35,902 bases of DNA from a virus, in the IMG/VR virus record IMGVR_UViG_3300022752_000198, positions 1-35,902 of that record; one strand, given 5' to 3'. Below are positions 14,403 through 22,805 of this stretch, piece after piece (the stretch's first letter is position 1; each line of letters begins with the position of its first letter). The notes under the pieces are model-generated. The model was given only the letters and a program-made list of their open reading frames with translations, was not told the DNA's origin and made no database searches. The translations under genes and the position numbers were made by a program.

Positions 14403-15064
14403 CAAGGTTCAAGCGCAATGTAATATGTAACGTCAAGGTTTAGATGCTTCCACTCAGAAATATAATGCTTAGAAACACCAACCTCATAGTCACCTTGAAG
14501 GAGACGAATGTTATCCACTTTTAAATCAAGAGAATGACTTCCTTCAAAAGTTCCTGGAACAATTAAGTCATAAGTATTTGAAGTTGCAGATTCATTATCA
14601 CGCACTGAGAGAACAATCTCTTCATCAGAACTGATGTTCAGGTCAGGCAATTTGTAAATACCAGTTGCTTTTTGAATAGCAGAGATATCTGAAGTAGACA
14701 GAGTAAACTGAATATCAGAACCAGGATACTTTACAGATTTATCTGGCGCAGTTTTAAGCGTAATTTCAGGATCCGAGAAATAGTATTTGACACGACTACG
14801 CCCATCTTTGATAGTAACATAGTCAGGATTGTCAAACACGAGAGAGGGATTATCAAACAAAGACAAACCAGCAAGAAACTGGTTGAGATCGTAAATAGCA
14901 AAAGTTTGAGAAAAAGACTCTTCCACATTTGCGACCGCCAAGATGTTCTCAGCGTTGGAAATGGTTCGTAACGTATTTCCTTTTTTGATGATGATGCCAT
15001 TGTTAATCGTGGCGAAGTTTTTAAGAATGTTAAGAGTGGTTTGGGAAAGTGCGATTGTGCTCAT
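14402..15064 (-). CDS. 45: Sliding clamp gp45
   Basis: Trimeric processivity clamp for gp43, also the mobile enhancer that activates late transcription together with gp55 and gp33. The beta-rich sequence shows the family start SQTTLNILKNFATINNGIIIKKGNTLRTIS, the SFAI-like AIYDLNQFLAGLSLF element and the ending SEWKHLNLDVTYYIALEP. Length 220 aa against 228 in T4. Start overlaps the stop of the 102-aa gene by 4 bp; its stop shares one base with the gp44 start, so clamp and loader are coupled. Confidence 0.95.
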   Translation of the reverse strand: MSTIALSQTTLNILKNFATINNGIIIKKGNTLRTISNAENILAVANVEESFSQTFAIYDLNQFLAGLSLFDNPSLVFDNPDYVTIKDGRSRVKYYFSDPEITLKTAPDKSVKYPGSDIQFTLSTSDISAIQKATGIYKLPDLNISSDEEIVLSVRDNESATSNTYDLIVPGTFEGSHSLDLKVDNIRLLQGDYEVGVSKHYISEWKHLNLDVTYYIALEP

Positions 15065-15369
15065 TTAAACTCCTGTAGACCGTTCTGTGTGCGACTGTAG
15101 TGATTATCAAAGTTAAGTAGAAGCATTGCGTAATGAATCACTTTCAAAAGGTCACGCTTATTGCGACCCTCCTTATCACCATAACGACTGCCATACTTGA
15201 GGATGTTTGCTTGACAAAAAGGCGCAGCAAGTTTTTTTGCTGCCATCAAATCAATTGTTTGAATATCATCGTATCCTTCTTCATCACCACAGTAATGCCC
15301 ATGGTAGGTAGTCACAACATAATCCTCAACGTCTTTGAGGATTTTGTCTTCATTGTATTTCCATTGCAT
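15061..15369 (-). CDS. DUF3310-like small protein, 102 aa
   Basis: The segment AAKKLAAPFCQANILKYGSRYGDKEGRNKRDLLKVIHYAMLLL resembles the core of the DUF3310 (SaV-like) family found in many phages, with its alternating pattern of a Cys-containing helix, K-Y-x-x-R and D-L-x-K-x-x-x-Y. The N-terminal half is acidic and aromatic (YHGHYCGDEEGYDD). Function unknown. It is directly upstream of, and overlaps by 4 bp, the clamp gene gp45, so it is cotranscribed with the replication unit. Confidence 0.75.
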   Translation of the reverse strand: MQWKYNEDKILKDVEDYVVTTYHGHYCGDEEGYDDIQTIDLMAAKKLAAPFCQANILKYGSRYGDKEGRNKRDLLKVIHYAMLLLNFDNHYSRTQNGLQEFK

Positions 15370-15371
15370 AA

Positions 15372-15587
15372 TTAAAATCCACCGATAATAGAATCTATTT
15401 GGTTAGTATAGCACTTTGAGGTTACGGAGTCAACACCCCCAATGCCATCTGGATATCGAACACCAAGATAGCAGTCAATATCTTTGCCACCATGATATTC
15501 AATAACTTTACAATAAACTAAAAAAACACCCCCATCTTTAAGATGGATGAGGGTATGGCGAGGAAGATCGTCAAATGTTTTCGTCAA
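15372..15587 (-). CDS. Small hypothetical protein with TTG start, 71 aa
   Basis: The frame has no internal Met; the only workable start is TTG at 15587, with an AGGGA site at good spacing upstream. It overlaps the end of the 95-aa gene by 17 bp. The sequence (RHTLIHLKDGGVFLVYCKVIEY, GKDIDCYLGVRYPDGIGGVDSV) looks like a small beta-barrel. No family was recognised. The gene carries a terminator-like hairpin with seven T residues about 12-22 codons after its start, which may make it a regulated or attenuated gene. Confidence 0.6.
   Translation of the reverse strand: MTKTFDDLPRHTLIHLKDGGVFLVYCKVIEYHGGKDIDCYLGVRYPDGIGGVDSVTSKCYTNQIDSIIGGF
15520..15554 (-). terminator. Intragenic terminator-like hairpin (possible attenuator)
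   Basis: Minus strand CCATCT / AGATGG stem with loop TAA, extendable by ACCC/GGGT across a TCAT bulge, followed by TG and seven T residues. It lies inside the 71-aa gene, upstream of the 102-aa gene and gp45. Confidence 0.4.
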
Positions 15588-15858
15588 AATTTTCCCTGTT
15601 AATTAAATGTTGGCGGCGTTCTGGATCAATAAAATCTCGTTTTACTCCACGATTAGAATACCCCGATCCTTTTTGAGCTTTGGATAAAGCAGTATGAATT
15701 TCTTCATACAAGTTTTTATATGTAACATAGTTTGTATTTTTCATCATAAAAATTTTATGCTCATGATCATTTAAAAGAGCCGCTAAAGCATCCAACAAAT
15801 GATTAGTTTTGATGGTGCCAAATTTTAAATTCACTTCAACTTTTGGTTTGTTAGACAT
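15571..15858 (-). CDS. Hypothetical protein, 95 aa
   Basis: Starts MSNKPKVEVNLKFGTIKTNHLLDALAALLNDHEHKIFMM; residues 19-40 look helical, and the C-terminal part RGVKRDFIDPERRQHLINRENFDEN is strongly charged. No known motif. It starts five bases downstream of cobS, so it is likely cotranscribed from the cobS promoter, and it overlaps the TTG-started 71-aa gene by 17 bp. Confidence 0.7.
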   Translation of the reverse strand: MSNKPKVEVNLKFGTIKTNHLLDALAALLNDHEHKIFMMKNTNYVTYKNLYEEIHTALSKAQKGSGYSNRGVKRDFIDPERRQHLINRENFDENI

Positions 15859-15863
15859 AATGA

Positions 15864-16952
15864 TTAAGGGGTAACAGTTGTAGAATTTTCGGTTTCGGGT
15901 TGAGCATCAACAGATGCATCAATCTTAGTGTAGAGTTCCATGAAAGATTGCTTAGTTTCATCATCGAAACGAGCAATACACACTTCGATTGCTTTCTTGC
16001 GCTTGCCGAAGATGCTGAAGGCACGAATAACATGCACCAGACGACGAGTGGAAATGATTTCATCAACCCCACCATCGTAGAAAGTCTTACGAATGATTTC
16101 CGCCCAAGCAACCAAACGGTCAACGAATTCGGAATCGTAAGCATTCAGAGACTCAGCAGCTTTCTTAAGAATAGCAGTCTCAACCTTAGGAGAAGGATAT
16201 GCCTGCTCTAAAGTTACAGGGAAACGCTCAAGGAATGCTTCATTAAGCACATTGGTGCCGATGAAGCGACCGTCATCGCTACCCTTGCCTTTGGTGTTAG
16301 CGGTAGCAACAACGTTGAAACCAGCAGCAGGTTTGACATACTTGCCAATCTTCTTGAGGAAGACACCTTTGCCTTCAAGCACAGACTGAAGACACAGAAT
16401 CTTGTTGGAAGCAAGGTCAATCTCATCCAGCAGCAGAATAGCACCGCGATTCAATGCTTGAACGACAGGACCATCATGCCACACAGTCTCACCGTTGACG
16501 AGACGGAAACCACCAATCAGGTCATCCTCGTCAGTTTCGATGGTAATGTTAACGCGAATCATCTCACGTTTCAGCTGAGCACAAGCTTGCTCCACACCGA
16601 AAGTTTTTCCGTTACCAGAAAGACCAGTGATGAAGATAGGGTAATACTGGCGAGAAGAAAGAATCTTCTTAATATCACTAAAGTTACCAAAGCTGACGAA
16701 GGTAGCATCTTTCTCGGGAATAAAGTTTTCGGGATTTTCGACCACAGATTCTACAGCAGGTTGACTATAAGTTTGCTCTAGTTGCTCAATAGCAGTCAGA
16801 TGCCACATGCCGCGATGCACCTTAAACTGCTCCAGTTTCTTAGTGAGAGTCTGGTAAGACATACCGATCTCATCAGCATAAGCACGAACATCGGCGGCAG
16901 TCACTACCGAACCGAAGCGGTCAATCATAGGTGCGACTTCAAAGTTTTTCAT
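15864..16952 (-). CDS. cobS: CobS-like AAA+ ATPase (MoxR type)
   Basis: AAA+ ATPase homologous to the CobS subunit of aerobic cobaltochelatase, a frequent cyanophage gene. Walker A GLSGNGKT is at residues 110-117 and Walker B ILLLDEID at about 172-179; a sensor-1-like NVVATANT and an arginine-rich RFP region follow. The N-terminal part (MIDRFGSVVTAADVRAYADEIG) is the usual CobS-type DNA/protein-binding start. The start is ATG 16952: the earlier TTG at 17006 lies within the -35 box. It is paired with a vWA partner upstream, the standard MoxR-vWA layout. Whether it inserts cobalt into cobalamin precursors in the host or remodels another complex is unknown. Confidence 0.93.
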   Translation of the reverse strand: MKNFEVAPMIDRFGSVVTAADVRAYADEIGMSYQTLTKKLEQFKVHRGMWHLTAIEQLEQTYSQPAVESVVENPENFIPEKDATFVSFGNFSDIKKILSSRQYYPIFITGLSGNGKTFGVEQACAQLKREMIRVNITIETDEDDLIGGFRLVNGETVWHDGPVVQALNRGAILLLDEIDLASNKILCLQSVLEGKGVFLKKIGKYVKPAAGFNVVATANTKGKGSDDGRFIGTNVLNEAFLERFPVTLEQAYPSPKVETAILKKAAESLNAYDSEFVDRLVAWAEIIRKTFYDGGVDEIISTRRLVHVIRAFSIFGKRKKAIEVCIARFDDETKQSFMELYTKIDASVDAQPETENSTTVTP

Positions 16953-16977
16953 GGTGTGGGTTGTTTCGTATGTAAGT

Positions 16978-17006
16978 ATTATAGGGGAAAAGAGGTGAGG
17001 GCGCAA
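16978..17006 (-). promoter_or_regulatory. Sigma70-type promoter TTGCGC-17-TATAAT for cobS
   Basis: Minus strand -35 TTGCGC (17006-17001), 17-bp spacer, perfect -10 TATAAT (16983-16978). The start near 16971 gives an 18-base leader before the ATG at 16952. The -35 lies in the loop and 3' arm of the hairpin at 16997-17012. Confidence 0.7.
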
Positions 17007-17012
17007 GCCCCC
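16997..17012 (-). terminator. Hairpin after cobT-like gene, weak terminator
   Basis: Minus strand GGGGGC / GCCCTC (one G-T pair) with loop TTGC, starting 11 bases after the cobT-like stop. It is followed by a pyrimidine-rich but not pure T tract (ACCTCTTTTCCCC), so termination may be partial. Confidence 0.4.
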
Positions 17013-17023
17013 AAGTGATTAGG

Positions 17024-19165
17024 TTAACTAATGAGTGTGGCGAAGGAGGTCAGCATCTTCTTATTGACGCCTTTCTTAGAAAGTGCCTTAGTAAATGCGG
17101 TGCCGATTTCTTTCTCGGAAGCATCCTCGGCAACATCAAATTCGCTATTCGCAGATAGCGAATCGGTGCCCATCAGATAGAGTGCCTGATAACCAAGATG
17201 CTCAACCAGCTCAGCAGACTTAGATTTCCTCCATTGCTTCTGAACTTCATTCCAATCGGTTTTACAATCTTCAGCATTGTAGGTGGTGTTAAGACCACGA
17301 CCATTCACCAGACGAATACCAATCAGGTTTACATCCGAGAAACGATCACGCACATTTTGAAGAAATACTTTGGTGATAAGATCCGAGTTACCATAGTAAC
17401 CTCCACCATCAAAGCGAGGATATACACGACCAGTCTTGCGGTCACGCAGAACACAATCACTGCTTACATAAGAAGTGCCCATACGGCTACCGTAAGTCTG
17501 ATCGGTATAGTAATTGATATTAGAAGATTCACCGTCAGTCAAAATAATAACGTTAGTTTTTTGAACCTTGTTACGCTTCTGAAAGTTGGGGATAAGTGCG
17601 GTCAGAGAGATTGCTGCTTCATGAAGAGGAGTGCCAGAAAGACCATACCCCGCAGGAAGATAATATCCAGAATAGGATGCTTCACCAACCACAAGGCGCC
17701 AAAAGTTTTTCAGTTGTGCTTCAAGATCTTTACCATTTCGCCCATTGCTGCTGACAAGATTCAACATATTGAAGTTGTCACACAGTTTCACCTGACCCGC
17801 TTTAGGAGTCTGAAGACGAGAAGATTTGGTGCGAGTTTGAGTCTCATAATCGTAGGATTTGTGATACCAATAATCATTGGTAAAAGCATAGATGTCAAAA
17901 GGAATCTGCACTTTCTTACAAAACCAAGCAAGATTGAGCAGTTGCTTAGCAGTATCCTGAAGAATATTGCCCATCGAACCAGACCAATCAAGGATAAAAA
18001 TCAAACCGTGATTCTTACCATCGGGCACAACGTTAACTTTTTTAAATACATCTTCATTCCACTTGTAGGTATGAAGCAGTGCCGTATCGAGAATACCAGT
18101 CTTGGCAGTAGATGAACGGGCATACTGATCTGCAGACTTACGCATTTCAAACTCTTTCACAAGGTAGTTAACCTCACGTTGAGCTTCACTACGAAAAGTA
18201 AGATACTGTTTGTCAACTTCCCTAAAGAGAGATTGCGATTGCTCACCAAAAGTTTGATTACAATCTTCTTGAACTTCTTTATTGGTAATAACAAATTTTT
18301 CTACTTTCAAGTCAGGCAACTCAATATAGTTGAGATGATGAGAACGAGGGTGGTCACTAATCAGTTGTTTCTGATTCTCAGTGAATGCCTTGTCAGTTTC
18401 AGACTCAAGTGTATTGTGTTGACCACCAGAAGTAGCTCCTTCGCCCGCACCTTGAGGTTGATTAGCATCAGCACCATCACCTTGAGTTTGATTACCATTC
18501 CCAGACATTTCTTGCGATTGCTCGTCTTCGCCTTGATCACCCTTACCTTGAGTAGAATCACCCCCATTTTGAGTAGATTGCTGAAGGTCGCCTTGCGCCT
18601 CAACAACCCGCTGTTGCTCCTGTTCTTCAGTGTATTGAAGAATCTTACGAGCAACTTCTACAACTTGCTCAAAAGTTTCAGCATTGGCGAGCTCATCTAC
18701 CAACAGCTTCTCTTCATCACTCCAAGAAAATACCTCACCAGCATGAATACCAATCTTAAAATAAAGATTCACACGGTCAATCAGAGCATAAGAATCTAAC
18801 TCACGCTCACCAATACAGAAGAAGTCTTCATCTTGTAGCTCTTTGTAACCAGCATAGAAGTTACGAGCAAGGCCAGGAAACTTACGCTTCATCAGTTTTT
18901 CGATGCGAGCATCTTCGCACACATTCAGATAGGATTGAGGAATGCCATAATCATTACCCCACTTGTCAGGAGTATACAGAGCGTGACCGACTTCATGCCC
19001 CACCAGCATATCGTATACATTGGCAGATGCTTTTTCCCACATAGGCAGGATCAGCACACGATCCTTCACGTTAAACATCGCCGTCTCAACAGGGCGGTGC
19101 TCTACGATCAGGTTTTCGGTAGCGAGAAGGCGAGCGAGATTGCCCTTGACTTCGGCGTTAAACAT
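17024..19165 (-). CDS. cobT: CobT-like vWA protein with metallopeptidase-type N-terminus
   Basis: A 713-aa partner of the MoxR-type CobS. N-terminal HEVGH (residues 57-61) with a downstream NVCEDARIE (about 81-89) is a zinc HExxH...E arrangement. A Q/G/S-rich linker spans about 182-255. A C-terminal von Willebrand A domain has the MIDAS motif DWSGS at 393-397 and TDGES at 543-547. CobT supplies the vWA partner of CobS in cobaltochelatase, but the intact HEVGH also allows a peptidase role. Start is ATG 19165: the promoter -10 overlaps the TTG at 19189. It has its own promoter and lies between gp46 and cobS. Confidence 0.88.
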   Translation of the reverse strand: MFNAEVKGNLARLLATENLIVEHRPVETAMFNVKDRVLILPMWEKASANVYDMLVGHEVGHALYTPDKWGNDYGIPQSYLNVCEDARIEKLMKRKFPGLARNFYAGYKELQDEDFFCIGERELDSYALIDRVNLYFKIGIHAGEVFSWSDEEKLLVDELANAETFEQVVEVARKILQYTEEQEQQRVVEAQGDLQQSTQNGGDSTQGKGDQGEDEQSQEMSGNGNQTQGDGADANQPQGAGEGATSGGQHNTLESETDKAFTENQKQLISDHPRSHHLNYIELPDLKVEKFVITNKEVQEDCNQTFGEQSQSLFREVDKQYLTFRSEAQREVNYLVKEFEMRKSADQYARSSTAKTGILDTALLHTYKWNEDVFKKVNVVPDGKNHGLIFILDWSGSMGNILQDTAKQLLNLAWFCKKVQIPFDIYAFTNDYWYHKSYDYETQTRTKSSRLQTPKAGQVKLCDNFNMLNLVSSNGRNGKDLEAQLKNFWRLVVGEASYSGYYLPAGYGLSGTPLHEAAISLTALIPNFQKRNKVQKTNVIILTDGESSNINYYTDQTYGSRMGTSYVSSDCVLRDRKTGRVYPRFDGGGYYGNSDLITKVFLQNVRDRFSDVNLIGIRLVNGRGLNTTYNAEDCKTDWNEVQKQWRKSKSAELVEHLGYQALYLMGTDSLSANSEFDVAEDASEKEIGTAFTKALSKKGVNKKMLTSFATLIS

Positions 19166-19188
19166 CGGTCTCTTTCGTTGATGAATCA

Positions 19189-19217
19189 ACTATACAGCAA
19201 AGGGGATGCCAAAGCAA
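19189..19217 (-). promoter_or_regulatory. Promoter TTGCTT-17-TATAGT for the cobT-like gene
   Basis: Minus strand -35 TTGCTT (19217-19212), 17-bp spacer, -10 TATAGT (19194-19189). The start near 19182 leaves a 17-base leader to ATG 19165. The -35 is inside the hairpin at 19202-19221. Confidence 0.6.
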
Positions 19218-19221
19218 CCCC
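19202..19221 (-). terminator. Hairpin after gp46, weak terminator
   Basis: Minus strand GGGGTTGC / GCATCCCC with loop TTTG and one T-T mismatch, seven bases after the gp46 stop; only a short T-run (TTTGCTG) follows. Partial terminator that also holds the next -35 box. Confidence 0.45.
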
Positions 19222-19228
19222 TCTTAAA

Positions 19229-20953
19229 TTATTCTAATGTCTCTTCTGTGACGTATGAGAAATTCTTATGCTTCTCAAATCGTAAGCAACGATCAAATTT
19301 ATCTGCCATATTATCACGATGAGAAATAACAAAAACATTTGTCTTCTCATCAAATGTTTGGAGTATCCACCCTAAGTCACTATTACCAGATTGGTCTAAC
19401 GATCCATCAAAGATTTCATCTAAAATAAGGAGGTTAGTGTCAACACTATTTTTAAGTTTAGCAACAGAGCGCCAAGTAAGCAACAAAGCAATATCAATAC
19501 GAGCTTTCTCTCCTTCGCTGAAAGATTCATAACTAAATTCATCTCTGTAACGTGATTTGATTACTTCTTCAAAACTTTCGTTGAGCATAAACGATGCTGG
19601 AAATTCCATCTTATCAAGATAATCGTTGATAAGTTTATTCATCGTCGGGAGGTATTTTTTGATGATCCTCGTTTTGATGCCCGAGTCTTTGAGAAGCTGC
19701 GCTGCTGTGAGTAAGCAATCTTTTTCTTCTTTTGTTTCTGAAATCGTTTCTTGGATTTGCTTCCCATCTTCGCTGAGGGATTTAAGTATTGAAAACTGCT
19801 CCCGTTGATTGACATCTGAATCCCGCAGTTTTCTGATGTCGTCGTCCAGTTCTTCAATTCGTCTATGAAGTGACTTAATTTCATTATTGAGTTGTCTGTT
19901 CTTTAGATTGAGTTCGTTTATTTCATCAATCAGAAGAATAAAGGTATTCTCTTTACTTTGGAGATCGGAAAGTTGTTGTCCCAAATCAGACACGCCTTTC
20001 TCCACCTCAGCAAGTTTATCCGAGAGAAGCGAGATCTTTTGTTGTTTGAAATGCTCCTCAATACTCTGACCGCATGTTGGGCAAGTATCATTTTCCTCAA
20101 AGAATTTCTTCTCTTTTGTGTGAGACTTTTGTTTGGTTGAAAGTTTCTCTTTGATTGTAGTGATTTTAGATATCGTTGTTTTAAGTGTCTGCGTGTCTGA
20201 AACGGCAGCGGTCTTAACGTTGATTTCCTTGTCGTTATTGAGGATTTCTGTCTCATGATGTAGAGCTTCCGTTAATAGAGATTCTTTTCTATTCTCTTTT
20301 TCTTGAATATCTTCTTTATTCTTTTTATCAATTTCAAGCATAAACTGTTTCTGCATATCAATCTTTTCTTTGACAAGAGATAGCTTATACTCGTGATCTT
20401 TTAATTCGTCGTTAATTACTTTAATCTTTTCTTTGAGATTGACATTCATTGTCGAGAAGATTTGAATGTCAAGAATGTCTTCAATGATTTCTCTACGAGC
20501 TGCCAATGAAAGACGCATAAATGGCACAAAGGTAGATGACCCGAGCACCACAATCTGAGTAAATGATTTGTAATTCATTTTCAGAATGGTTTGCTCAAAA
20601 TGTTTCTGTTGATCTACAGAAGAAGAATCTTGATTGAGTAGCGCACCATTTTGATAGATTTCAAACTTATTAGGTTTGATACCACGAATCACTGTGTATT
20701 TATTCTTACCAATATCAAAATTAACTTCTACAACACAATCACTTTGATTAATGGAGTTGAGAAGTTGTGGTTTATTAATTTTTCTAAATGGTTTACCAAA
20801 CAAAGAAAAAGTGAGAGCATCAAGAATGGTGGATTTACCAGCACCATTGCTGCCCACAATCAAACTACTTTTAGTGTCAGTAAGAGATACTTCAGTAAAC
20901 TGAGCACCAGTAGAAAGAAAATTTTTCCATTTAATCGTCTTGAAGATTATCAT
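19229..20953 (-). CDS. 46: Recombination endonuclease subunit gp46 (Rad50-like)
   Basis: SMC/Rad50-type ATPase that with gp47 resects DNA ends for recombination-dependent replication. Walker A GSNGAGKS at residues 34-41, a coiled-coil region, a zinc-hook CPTCGQ near the middle, a second coiled coil, the ABC signature FSEGEKARIDIAL and Walker B LLILDEIFDGSLD. Length 574 aa matches T4 gp46 (560). I use ATG 20953 (MIIFKTIKWKNF, AGAG site upstream), not the TTG at 20989. The start overlaps the end of the DUF3110 gene by 23 bp. Confidence 0.95.
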   Translation of the reverse strand: MIIFKTIKWKNFLSTGAQFTEVSLTDTKSSLIVGSNGAGKSTILDALTFSLFGKPFRKINKPQLLNSINQSDCVVEVNFDIGKNKYTVIRGIKPNKFEIYQNGALLNQDSSSVDQQKHFEQTILKMNYKSFTQIVVLGSSTFVPFMRLSLAARREIIEDILDIQIFSTMNVNLKEKIKVINDELKDHEYKLSLVKEKIDMQKQFMLEIDKKNKEDIQEKENRKESLLTEALHHETEILNNDKEINVKTAAVSDTQTLKTTISKITTIKEKLSTKQKSHTKEKKFFEENDTCPTCGQSIEEHFKQQKISLLSDKLAEVEKGVSDLGQQLSDLQSKENTFILLIDEINELNLKNRQLNNEIKSLHRRIEELDDDIRKLRDSDVNQREQFSILKSLSEDGKQIQETISETKEEKDCLLTAAQLLKDSGIKTRIIKKYLPTMNKLINDYLDKMEFPASFMLNESFEEVIKSRYRDEFSYESFSEGEKARIDIALLLTWRSVAKLKNSVDTNLLILDEIFDGSLDQSGNSDLGWILQTFDEKTNVFVISHRDNMADKFDRCLRFEKHKNFSYVTEETLE

Positions 20954-21218
20954 AATCTCTGGGGGGAACAATAATGTCGTCGGGTTCAATAATAGTGTAC
21001 TTCATCCCTTTCATTTCACACACTTGTATGCCAGTTTTTGGATCTACTTCATGAGTTGTAAGAGGGGGTAGAGTTTCTTTGTAGTCGTTTGCCTCAAGCA
21101 AACCAAGATACCTCTCAGCATCTTCTTCTTCTTTGAAGAAGTATACCACATGATCACCCTCGTTGTCAACAACCGAATAAACTCCATCTGAATGTTCGGC
21201 AAGGGTGATGAGGAACAT
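20931..21218 (-). CDS. DUF3110-like protein between gp46 and gp47, 95 aa
   Basis: The start MFLITLAEHSDGVYSVVDNEG, then VVYFFKEEEDAERYLGLLEANDY, fits the DUF3110 family known from cyanobacteria, plant plastids and cyanophages: a small alpha/beta fold with a conserved 'DAxRYAxLLEAxDF' helix. Function is unknown. It is coupled to both neighbours (one-base overlap with the gp47 stop, 23 bp with the gp46 start), suggesting cotranslation with the Mre11/Rad50-type nuclease. The family is one reason to favour a cyanobacterial host. Confidence 0.85.
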   Translation of the reverse strand: MFLITLAEHSDGVYSVVDNEGDHVVYFFKEEEDAERYLGLLEANDYKETLPPLTTHEVDPKTGIQVCEMKGMKYTIIEPDDIIVPPRDYDNLQDD

Positions 21219-22267
21219 TATACTACCTCACAACTTTCAATATATAGGGACTTCATAACGCTTTTTAATTTATTTTTGTCTACGGTTAACTCTACTTCGT
21301 CAATATATTCATTAAGAAGAGTAAGAGTATCTTTGATTTCTACATTCTCATCATCTTCAACAAACAGATCGTTGACAAGAGTTTCAATAATCTTCACATC
21401 ATGTGGTTGAGTTGCAAACACAGAATCTACAAATTTTTCAAACTCAGTATAGTCTTTCTTATCTTCTACGATAATCTTGACAAAAGAATTTGAACACTGA
21501 CTGGTATCGAAGCTGAGATGAGAACCAGTAGAATCATTGTAATAGATTTTCTGGAAAATCTCATAAGGGTTCTTGACCCGCTTGAGTTTATTTGTCTTTG
21601 GTTCATAGAGATGAAATCCTCGCTCGTCTTTGTAATCATTCCAAAACATCTGGTAAGGATTGCCCAGATAAGTGATGTTACCTCTAGTTGATTTGTGATG
21701 ATAGTGACCAGAGAATACTTGTTTGAACTTTTTGAAGATGGAAGGATCCATACCATGTTCTTGGGTATTGCCAGGCGTCACTTCAAAACCAGATAGTTCA
21801 AGATGCCCCATAGCAATCTCGGCACTGGTGTCATTAAGATGCTTCAAGGTATCATCATAGTTGCTGGAGTTAATCCAAGGCAACATTAGAATCTTAGCAC
21901 CATCAATCATCACTACCTCTGGATGAGCATAGATTTCAATGTTTCTGAAGTCTTTTAGCAGAAGTTCAGGTGAGTTAATCTCATTTGTATTCTTATAATA
22001 GACACAATGATTACCAAGAATCATGTGAACGAAGATACCCATGTCTTCAAGGCGTTGAAAATAATGTTGGCGAACCCTATTCCAAACACTAAAGTCAATT
22101 CCTTTGCGATTATCAAACGTGTCACCTAGATCAATAACAGTTTTGATTCCGTGTTTCTCTAGTGTTGGAAAGAAGATATCGTCGTAAAACTTTTTAAAAT
22201 ATTCCCAAAAAGCGACACTACCTTTTCTTCCGTCAAGGTGTTGATCAGTAATAAGTGCTATGGTCAT
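21218..22267 (-). CDS. 47: Recombination endonuclease subunit gp47 (Mre11-like)
   Basis: Metallophosphoesterase nuclease partner of gp46. The five metal-binding blocks are visible: TDQHLDG (residues 7-13), VIDLGDTFDNR, HMILGNHCVYY, MGHLEL and SGHYHHKS. Length 349 aa agrees with T4 gp47 (339). Its ATG overlaps the gp55 stop by 4 bp; the order gp55-gp47-DUF3110-gp46 is a compact coupled unit driven by the promoter before gp55. Confidence 0.95.
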   Translation of the reverse strand: MTIALITDQHLDGRKGSVAFWEYFKKFYDDIFFPTLEKHGIKTVIDLGDTFDNRKGIDFSVWNRVRQHYFQRLEDMGIFVHMILGNHCVYYKNTNEINSPELLLKDFRNIEIYAHPEVVMIDGAKILMLPWINSSNYDDTLKHLNDTSAEIAMGHLELSGFEVTPGNTQEHGMDPSIFKKFKQVFSGHYHHKSTRGNITYLGNPYQMFWNDYKDERGFHLYEPKTNKLKRVKNPYEIFQKIYYNDSTGSHLSFDTSQCSNSFVKIIVEDKKDYTEFEKFVDSVFATQPHDVKIIETLVNDLFVEDDENVEIKDTLTLLNEYIDEVELTVDKNKLKSVMKSLYIESCEVV

Positions 22268-22782
22268 CGTTTGGATCGAATCTCAAGGTTTTCTTTGATG
22301 CTGTTCATATCAGCACTGCTGCTATTATATCCCATCATATCACCACTGTAACTGTCTGTATGCAAAACTTCATCAAATCCAGAACGCTCAAGCAATTTAT
22401 TTTTTGTTTCTAATTGCTTTTTCTCTTTAGCAATTCTACGAAGAAACGCAAAATATATCATTTGTGTAAAATAAGCAAAAGGATTAGTAGATTTTGCTGG
22501 ATCAAATCTATCAATATACTGTACACAATTTTCTACCGCATCACCTATCATATCATCCCTAAACATGTAATTTACAAAGTTAGGTTTGTAGGATAAATGC
22601 GTAGCAATTTTATGAAAACACTCCCCAATATAATTTGGAATACGTGGGCGCTGTATTCCTTGTCTTGTTGCTTCGCCACACTGAAGTTTATAGACAACCA
22701 AAGCGTCCAAAAATTCTCTGTTGTTGACGTAGTTTTCTGTTTTCTTTTTGGTCATTTTTGACGCTATGGTACTGGTACTCAT
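22264..22782 (-). CDS. 55: Late transcription sigma factor gp55
   Basis: Sigma-like protein that directs host RNA polymerase to NATAAATA late promoters, many of which occur in this window. The region DMIGDAVENCVQYIDRFDPAKSTNPFAYFTQMIYFAFLRRIAKEKKQ is a sigma region 2-like helix pair. The frame is open to ATG 22815, but a promoter -10 box lies at 22811-22806, so that ATG would not be transcribed. Candidates are ATG 22782 (used here, 172 aa) and ATG 22755 (MTKKKTENYVNN, close to the start I recall for cyanophage gp55); none has a clear ribosome-binding site. No gp33 co-activator gene is seen. Confidence 0.93.
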   Translation of the reverse strand: MSTSTIASKMTKKKTENYVNNREFLDALVVYKLQCGEATRQGIQRPRIPNYIGECFHKIATHLSYKPNFVNYMFRDDMIGDAVENCVQYIDRFDPAKSTNPFAYFTQMIYFAFLRRIAKEKKQLETKNKLLERSGFDEVLHTDSYSGDMMGYNSSSADMNSIKENLEIRSKR

Positions 22783-22805
22783 GAACTTAATCAATTTACA
22801 ATACA

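Noticed and set aside
16953-17006. TTG start at 17006 for cobS
   Set aside because: It lies inside the -35 box; the predicted transcript starts near 16971, so ATG 16952 is the start.
17198-18799. Long plus-strand frames (305 and 206 aa) over the cobT-like gene
   Set aside because: They are antisense shadows of a gene with clear HEVGH and MIDAS motifs, without RBS or plausible composition.
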